Source: Bimastos eiseni (Eukaryota > Annelida > Clitellata > Crassiclitellata > Lumbricidae). Taken from it: a DNA stretch of 64,000 nt. This document shows positions 60,101 through 64,000 of the stretch, one piece after another; position 1 is the first letter of the stretch; each line of letters opens with the position of its first letter. A program made the translations under genes and the position numbers. Where the stretch lies: contig OY365810.1 in assembly GCA_959347315.1 (NCBI GenBank), positions 8,306,647 through 8,370,646 on the forward strand. Direction: 5' to 3'. The notes below the pieces were generated by a model. The model was given only the letters and a program-made list of their open reading frames with translations, made no database searches and was not told the DNA's origin.

Positions 60101-60465
60101 GAATCATCGTGTACAATAAAATGTGTTTTACGCTGTTTGAACAGTAGGCTAGAGGTAATCATCTGGACTAACTTTTTCCGTAGACATTGGCTATCGAACA
60201 ACGCATAGGCTATCGTTATTCAACAAAGATGAATTTACAATATTTTGTCTCTAAGTTATAATTCCGGGCCTGAATTCTACGGCTACATCAACTATGACGC
60301 AAAAATTTTCTTCATTATTACCAAGACTCGATCTGACGCCTAGTATAATAGGCCTACTTCAGGAACACTTTTCAAGGTGGTGCAGGGCCTACTCACAAAA
60401 TGCGAGGATAAAACAGTAAGAAATAATAAATTGGTTAAATTGATTATTCCAACCCAAAACTCCAT
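35925..60465 (-). CDS. ADAM10: ADAM10/Kuzbanian-type metalloprotease, 14-exon gene
   Basis: A membrane-anchored zinc protease that in animals sheds ectodomains such as Notch and APP-like proteins at the cell surface. Exons 5' to 3': 60465-60397 (tentative), 59904-59757, 53687-53569, 48744-48214, 45757-45498, 45123-44995, 44420-44246, 40784-40625, 39964-39854, 39626-39545, 39070-38937, 38152-38038, 37377-37243, 36197-35925. All junction phases from exon 2 on agree. If exon 2 starts at 59881, exon 1 also joins in phase, giving 805 residues against 748 in human. Order: signal peptide, prodomain, furin-type RLRR, catalytic domain with [11 protein letters not shown], Met-turn [12 protein letters not shown], disintegrin [15 protein letters not shown], cysteine-rich region ending GYCDVFLKC, membrane helix, proline-rich tail. 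It is ADAM10, not ADAM17, by the GEECDCG and GYCDVF motifs and the absence of an EGF domain. Confidence 0.93.
36815..36952 (+). mobile_element. LINE reverse transcriptase C-terminal fragment
   Basis: The plus strand reads [20 protein letters not shown] and [16 protein letters not shown], the standard (L)VPR....G.RSF.V.GP..WN.LP end of CR1/Jockey-type reverse transcriptases. It then runs into GAC/GAT-rich microsatellite DNA (to about 37060). Intronic in the ADAM10-type gene. Confidence 0.85.
37243..37377 (-). CDS. ADAM10: ADAM10-type gene, exon 13 (stalk and start of membrane helix)
   Basis: 135 nt, phase 0 at both ends, encoding [19 protein letters not shown] then [19 protein letters not shown] and FFAFL. 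It aligns with VDADGPLARLKKAIFS...NIAEWIVAHWW of ADAM10. Confidence 0.9.
38038..38152 (-). CDS. ADAM10: ADAM10-type gene, exon 12 (cysteine-rich)
   Basis: 115 nt encoding [20 protein letters not shown] and [18 protein letters not shown], with donor GAG|GTAAGT. Confidence 0.93.
38937..39070 (-). CDS. ADAM10: ADAM10-type gene, exon 11 (cysteine-rich)
   Basis: 134 nt encoding [20 protein letters not shown] and [18 protein letters not shown], equal to the GSICEKYGLEECTC...LCHVCC region. Confidence 0.92.
39545..39626 (-). CDS. ADAM10: ADAM10-type gene, exon 10
   Basis: 82 nt encoding [18 protein letters not shown] and DDDAVCFLG, matching the CNGFTALCP...C...VCING part of ADAM10. It is preceded by an AC 3' splice site and followed by GGA|GTTAGT. 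Confidence 0.9.
39627..39853 (-). other. U12-type AT-AC intron in the ADAM10-type gene
   Basis: Read on the minus strand the 227-nt intron begins ATATCCTTTT and ends TTTTTCAC. TCCTTGAC lies with its branch adenosine 13 nt from the 3' end. These match all three minor-spliceosome consensus sites. No GT-AG choice keeps both the reading frame and the conserved CNG triplet across the junction. Confidence 0.9.
39854..39964 (-). CDS. ADAM10: ADAM10-type gene, exon 9 (disintegrin domain end)
   Basis: 111 nt encoding [12 protein letters not shown]...[13 protein letters not shown] with the family's C-x5-C-x5-C spacing. It ends TGC AA at an ATATCC donor, so the split codon AA|T (Asn) continues into exon 10. 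Confidence 0.9.
40625..40784 (-). CDS. ADAM10: ADAM10-type gene, exon 8 (disintegrin domain)
   Basis: 160 nt. It encodes [20 protein letters not shown] and KEECCYP..., the start of the disintegrin domain, ending GAEC|S at donor GCAG|GTATGA. Confidence 0.95.
41240..42060 (+). mobile_element. Degraded CR1/L2-like reverse transcriptase
   Basis: Scattered frames read [20 protein letters not shown], then LGxxL-type [20 protein letters not shown] and [20 protein letters not shown], the thumb region of CR1/L2 reverse transcriptases. Several stops and frame changes show it is dead. It lies between exons 7 and 8. Confidence 0.8.
42480..42720. repeat. ATACAT/ATGCAT-rich low-complexity tract
   Basis: Imperfect TACATA/CATGCA repeats with no unit long enough to call a satellite. 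A similar tract lies at 43860-44130. Both are intronic. Confidence 0.75.
44246..44420 (-). CDS. ADAM10: ADAM10-type gene, exon 7 (third zinc ligand and Met-turn)
   Basis: 175 nt from catatgcag to ATAC|GTAAGC. It begins [12 protein letters not shown], completing HExxHxxGxxH, and carries [12 protein letters not shown] with the Met-turn methionine, then [13 protein letters not shown]. Confidence 0.95.
44995..45123 (-). CDS. ADAM10: ADAM10-type gene, exon 6 (zinc site)
   Basis: 129 nt in phase 0 at both ends. It encodes [20 protein letters not shown] and [16 protein letters not shown]; the two zinc histidines and catalytic glutamate are here, and the third histidine is the first codon of exon 7. 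Confidence 0.95.
45498..45757 (-). CDS. ADAM10: ADAM10-type gene, exon 5 (catalytic domain)
   Basis: 260 nt from tttgttag to CACGGG|GTGAGA. It encodes [12 protein letters not shown]...FLELLSE...[21 protein letters not shown] and ends GVCEKHG, all ADAM10 catalytic-domain landmarks. Confidence 0.94.
45900..46150 (-). mobile_element. LINE reverse transcriptase C-terminal fragment
   Basis: The minus strand reads [20 protein letters not shown] then [20 protein letters not shown], a VPR...P.LWN.L..S.R pattern of LINE ends. Next to it, 46175-46215 on the plus strand holds a GGGCGCTATATAAG terminus of another element. Confidence 0.75.
47820..48035 (+). mobile_element. tRNA-derived SINE
   Basis: Pol III promoter-like boxes TTAGAGTGGTC (A) and GAGTTCGATCT (B) are about 30 bp apart, followed by GTACCTTGAGCAAGTCCTT, a word common in SINE core regions, and a GAATAAATGAC-type tail. 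It is intronic, just downstream of exon 4. Confidence 0.6.
48214..48744 (-). CDS. ADAM10: ADAM10-type gene, exon 4 (prodomain end and catalytic start)
   Basis: 531 nt, starting [20 protein letters not shown] and ending [10 protein letters not shown] at donor ATAG|GTCAGA. It has the cleavage-like site RLRR, then [13 protein letters not shown] at the start of the mature protease. The middle (about residues 40-110 of the exon) is GC-rich, Arg/His-rich and diverges from other ADAM10 proteins. The Cys in NATLCRSRH is the only candidate for the cysteine switch. Confidence 0.9.
49036..49112. repeat. 16-bp minisatellite, about 5 units
   Basis: Unit GTATGCATGGGTGAAT repeated head to tail within wider TATG-rich DNA. 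Confidence 0.9.
49230..53140. other. Large intronic stretch between exons 4 and 3
   Basis: AT-rich unique DNA with a short GATC run at 50834-50847 and small unassigned open frames. At about 52732-53045 the outer ends (CAGTGGTTACGG and, read inward, CAGCGATTCCCAACTTGTGG) look like a decayed hAT/Charlie-type element. No other feature is supported. Confidence 0.4.
53569..53687 (-). CDS. ADAM10: ADAM10-type gene, exon 3 (prodomain)
   Basis: 119 nt between ttcgtag and CTCGAAG|GTCATA. It encodes [20 protein letters not shown] and a following YRGYLEG; the RLKRDT motif is near-invariant in ADAM10 prodomains. Confidence 0.92.
53880..54170. repeat. ATTACATTGAATA-type degenerate repeats
   Basis: Loose tandem words TACATTGAAT/TACATTTAAT recur over about 290 bp without a stable period. 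Intronic, upstream of exon 3. Confidence 0.6.
55085..55290 (+). mobile_element. tRNA-derived SINE
   Basis: Box-A-like TGGCCATGGAGTAAAGG and box-B GAGTTCGAGACCC are spaced as in tRNA genes, followed by a non-tRNA body. The cloverleaf does not close well, so it is a SINE head and not a tRNA gene. Confidence 0.6.
55640..56075. repeat. CAT/ATC trinucleotide microsatellite block
   Basis: Compound (CAT)n, (CGT)n, (AAT)n and (CAG)n tracts. The His-, Asp- or Met-rich open frames on both strands are artefacts. Confidence 0.95.
57440..57625 (-). mobile_element. tRNA-derived SINE fragment
   Basis: On the minus strand GGTTCGAATTC (box B) lies downstream of GTAGAGATGTATGTTCTG, with CTTGCAACCGAGTGGTCACA between them. 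The rest has no recognised similarity. Confidence 0.5.
57640..57880 (+). mobile_element. CR1/L2-like LINE 3' end
   Basis: Coding end [17 protein letters not shown]...[20 protein letters not shown], a stop at 57835, then GGCGCTATATAAATCTCTG and an (ATGA)n tail. The frame is broken upstream. Same family as 24772-24890. Confidence 0.88.
58315..58387. repeat. 73-bp fold-back element
   Basis: GGTTAGAACTGAATATACC (from 58315) pairs with GGTATATTCAGCTCTAACC (to 58387) with one mismatch, around an AT-rich loop that is itself self-complementary. No open frame. It may be a very short MITE or a secondary-structure repeat. Confidence 0.85.
58550..59030. repeat. GA-rich imperfect repeat
   Basis: AGAGACAGA-type low-complexity DNA over nearly 500 bp. 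Open frames rich in Leu, Ser and Cys on the minus strand reflect it. Confidence 0.85.
59409..59461. repeat. 53-bp near-perfect palindrome
   Basis: Arms of 26 bases starting TTTGAGATGGAAAAGCACTG pair around a single C at 59435, with only one mismatch (A/G, six bases from the outer ends). It is intronic, about 300 bp downstream of exon 2. Confidence 0.93.
59757..59904 (-). CDS. ADAM10: ADAM10-type gene, exon 2 (prodomain start)
   Basis: Acceptor ttttcttcag, donor GGAAG|GTTCGT, 148 nt. It encodes [16 protein letters not shown]...HRTKRAI...NMHAYGR, matching the KYIRHYE...KRA...HAHGR segment of ADAM10 prodomains. An alternative in-frame acceptor is at 59881. Confidence 0.85.
60397..60465 (-). CDS. 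ADAM10: ADAM10-type gene, candidate exon 1 (signal peptide)
   Basis: ATG opens a 23-codon exon with a hydrophobic run ([15 protein letters not shown]) typical of a signal peptide, ending at a good donor TTTT|GTGAGT in phase 0. The best exon-2 acceptor (59904) needs phase 1. The in-frame AG before 59881 accepts phase 0, or a tiny exon lies between. Hence tentative. Confidence 0.5.
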
Positions 60466-60817
60466 CTTCAAACACTCCTACTTCTGAAGCGTTACTCTGT
60501 CTGACAGTAGTTTGGGATAGCCGTTATTTTAATTAAAGATCTCATTTACTTTATTAGTCATGCATGCTTAGTGCATTGATTACGTCATACATCCGCCATT
60601 AGGCAAAAGTTACATTCAGTGAAAGGAAAGAGGAGTAACGGTAAGTTTACCATGAATGTTAAGTAGCTGGTAAAAAATTATAGATTTACCAGTTAGGGCA
60701 TTACTTGCCCTGATTATAAGATTCGAGCTCTAATTATTATTTTATAATTAACCAGCACGAACTCAGATGTTTCCCGCTAATATCCTACTTACACCCAAGT
60801 CATCTCTTATAATTCAA

Positions 60818-61129
60818 CTATTTATGCGCTGTGCGTAACCCCATCGGAAAAGATGGACGACGTGCTCGCATAATATTTCGCACCACTAAAGAAGGCGTTT
60901 TATTGGGACCAACTATTCCGTTTCGTAATAAAGAATTCCTAATGAGCGCCTCTACGCTGACAGGCAATAGATTTCCGGATTGGGGGACTGTGGATCCGAC
61001 GGACATGCGCCGTAGGGCTTCTTCTGTAACTCCCCCGTTGTGCTTCGGACGCGAGCAGTAGTGGAACTGTCGGCCTGGGCATAATATAAGCGTATAATGT
61101 AAACACATTAAACGGTGGTTATGTACCAT
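60818..61129. other. Unassigned open stretch on both strands
   Basis: Both strands are open for 76-103 codons in a slightly GC-richer patch (minus strand: VTEEALRRMSVGSTVPQSGN and LLPVSVEALIRNSLLRNGIV). I recognise neither product, and I see no splice partners. It could be an exon, a transposon fragment or chance. Confidence 0.2.
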
Positions 61130-64000
61130 TCCTAGGCGACTGTTCCGTGCATGAGTCCCGCATTTTTTTGATGTCTTGCGGGAAAATTAACGAGTCAGAT
61201 GACCGAGGAATTGCAGGAAAATGCAGAACAGCATTGTACACTTCAGTATGGCATATAACACAATGCTTAACAATACCTGACAGTGTAATTAAGTACATGT
61301 ACAATACAGCAACACTAGAAACAATGGAGCATAATTCTTAAAACAATATCTTTTATTGTGCGTTCAGTAGAGTTTGATAGCATCAAATATATCGTTAGTG
61401 ACAATGCTATATTTACATTAAATAAAATATTCTTAATGCAGACGAATATACTGTCAACAAGTAGAGCACATGCAGTCTACCACAGCAAAAGCTATGAAAT
61501 CACTCTTACAAGAGGAAAACATTGGTTCTGGACGGAGAGGAATTATTAAAAGCCGACCGCCTTATAACCAAGACGGCTGGAGGATGTTATACAAAACTTA
61601 ATTAGCCTTCTACGGCAAATTATTTCCTTTACAAAACTACATTTGTTATGATTGAAATTCGTTTTTGAAGCTTTCATACGAGGTCGCAGACGTGTAATAT
61701 AGAAATTGACTAATTGTAAATTATCGATAATTATAATGCACGTGTACTGTTCCTGCTTTCTGGAACATCTTTTTTTCTAGTTCTGATCTGCAGTACGTTG
61801 CTTTAAGTAAAAAGCAGCTTAAAAACAAAGAAAGCAGCTTTTTCTCAAGGATAAACTAAACTGGAGTCGACAGGATGTTTATGCTTCACGGTCCATCGAT
61901 CGGTCGGTTGATTGATGTGTCATGGAAAGAAATTTCGGTTATCTACGAGTGGAAAGATCGACGGAGGACGAACGGACGACCATCTTTGGACTTCATCGAT
62001 TTCCTGCCTTTCTTCGTTTGGAAGTTGCTGGAAGGAAGGCGGTACATGCATGCATGGCTGCGTCTCAATGGAAGAGGAAAGGAGAGGAGAGATATGGGAC
62101 AGGACAGGAAAAAGTGGAGGTAATAGGGCAGGTCAAGACAATAGAGAAGAGGACAGGCCAGGACAGGACACAAGAACAGATGATAGGATTAAAAAGGAGA
62201 TAGGAGTGGACATGAATGGGGAGGACAAGATGTTACAGGACAGAAGACGACAGAAATATAGAAAGGAGAAAACAAGATAACCCTTGAGCGTCGACATGAA
62301 GCAGAATTCATTCAATAAGGCTAAAACTCCAATGGGCGATTTAACATAATAATATATTATTCAGTTTCTCTGGACAGAAGAGATTTGATGACTAATAAAG
62401 ATGGTAGCACTAAAGCCAACGATGCAGAGAATTAGATAAGAATTATCAGTCATTCTAACAGTTTAATAAGCGTTCAAAACAAAAATGCCAAAACTAATTT
62501 TCTTATTATCCTGTCTAACACGGTCATAAATATGATTATATGTGGTCAACTTTATAATTTTGAAGTCGGCTCTAATAATTCAATTTTGAGTGGTCCCAGC
62601 TGGGTAATAATTCACCTTGGAGTATATTACAGCAGTACGTCAACGATACTCAGCGTTCGCATTACTCTGTCATCCAATGTGCATTGCTGCAAGGCAAACC
62701 TGTGCAGTGCATGCATTGTACTGATTCAACGGTTTGACCATACACCATGACGTCTGAGACAATCATTTTTTGCTCACGCCAGCCACAGCGCTATTTCCCT
62801 TTTCGTTATAGCATTGACCAAGCACTGTCTGACCAACTGGCACTGTTCATCCGCAATCAAAACCTGTCCAAATGCTGTATAGATTGTAATCTTTTTTCTG
62901 TCATATCAGATGAATAAACGTCACATATGTGATTGCTTTCATCGCCACTCTTTCTGTCACGTAAAGTCCGCTCTTACGAAAGACATGTCAGGAACCAATA
63001 GTCTTCTCTCTTGCTCGCTTTCGCCTCGAATATAAATACAACGTTTGCGTTATACAATATCATATTTTTCTTGAAGTAAATACATTCGGTCTCAGCGGGT
63101 TCCGGCTGCATCTTCTAGTACAACTCCTTAACTCTATTCGGTCAACTGCATTGCTTCCTTTAGAATAAGATTTAAAGAACTGTACGACCTGTAACATCCT
63201 TACAACAAGCGCGCTTTCGTATACCTTCAACTAATCGACCCATGGCATCTAATTACATGTACATTCATACCCTCGTCTTAATCTTCGGGTTGGGCATTTC
63301 AGATGTTTCACACAATGTTGAGAAGATTATGCATTGTATGTTGATGCTCCATGGAGTGGAATGAACAACCAATGACTTCCATTGCTTGCTGGAACTATTT
63401 CTTTTCCTTCAAGAGACCCTCATAACGCATTATTTCTCTATAATAAGTTTTGACATCTGGTTGCCTGGAAATCTTGGATTATATTTTCATTACATCGTGA
63501 CTCTGCTCACGTGATTTTATAGCGTATTAATTCGGACAATGATCCTAAAATTATTGTCTTAACTATTTCTTAAATAACCATCTATAAACATTACAGTTAT
63601 CGTATTGCCTGCAGAGTGATGCTGCCTATAAAAAATTTTCAATGCATGAATGGTTGCAACACACGCGAAGGCCATTCATTGGGGATTTCGGATACAGCAT
63701 CCTCGGTTATGAATGAAATTATTAAAAAAACCTCTACACCACATTCGCCTCAATAATCGAGAAAATCATCGCAAAGCCTATTTTTGACCCTTAATAAAAA
63801 TCAAATATTTAGGCAAGAATGGCGTTCTTTGCGTTTTATGGCTACCGTATAAAAAGCACAATGGCTCGAGATTAAATCTTTGCCATTTTGAAGAACGAAC
63901 GATAAATCGTCAAGAAAACAATTCCTTTGTCCATCCGAAAACCAAACGCTAAGGACCATCTTATTGCATCGTACGAACTGACACAGGCGTGCAATATGGG
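61130..64000. other. Right flank without a supported gene
   Basis: AT-rich sequence with a purine-rich imperfect minisatellite of GGACAGGACA-like words at about 62080-62275. The open frames there are rich in Arg, Asp and Lys because of it. The promoter of the ADAM10-type gene may lie upstream of 60465, but I see no clear core element. Confidence 0.4.

Overview
The window is eukaryotic nuclear DNA from an animal, probably a marine invertebrate deuterostome (echinoderm, hemichordate or cephalochordate grade). The evidence is multi-exon genes with GT-AG introns, an ADAM10/Kuzbanian metalloprotease gene closest in domain order to animal ADAM10, many decayed CR1/L2- and RTE-like LINE ends, tRNA-derived SINEs, hAT elements, microsatellites and the frequent palindromic word TAGGCCTA. 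No species is claimed.

Region 1 (1 to about 26400) is a tandem array of about 9 kb units, each carrying a four-exon minus-strand gene for a TauE/SafE-family membrane transporter. Three copies look intact: A (2160-6013), B (11316-15533) and C (19963-25385). A fourth copy, A' (about 6130-7634), is a broken pseudogene with no first or second exon. I assembled the gene models from splice sites: a tiny first coding exon (MMQTDKRTE or MKTDKGTE), a 64-nt exon, a 234-nt exon and a long last exon. All phases agree and give proteins of about 421-425 residues. Block 1-6093 is repeated at 9157-15613, and I saw no difference in the first 3.29 kb. This means either a very recent duplication or conversion, or an assembly artefact.

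Region 2 (26400-35900) is repeat-rich spacer. It holds LINE fragments, a 550-bp satellite of a 14-bp unit (27785-28334), GA-rich tracts, a complete non-autonomous hAT element with 8-bp target duplications (33688-34266), and two phase-compatible exons of an unidentified membrane protein on the minus strand (30844-31794).

Region 3 (35925-60465, minus strand) is one ADAM10-type gene of 14 exons (the first tentative). I followed it exon by exon from signal peptide through prodomain, zinc protease ([11 protein letters not shown]), disintegrin, cysteine-rich and transmembrane parts to a proline-rich tail. All junction phases match. One intron (39627-39853) is not GT-AG: it begins ATATCCTTTT, ends CAC and has TCCTTGAC 13 nt before its end, the signature of a minor-spliceosome (U12) AT-AC intron. 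The introns hold LINE, SINE, microsatellite and palindromic elements.

Region 4 (60470-64000) has no gene I can support.
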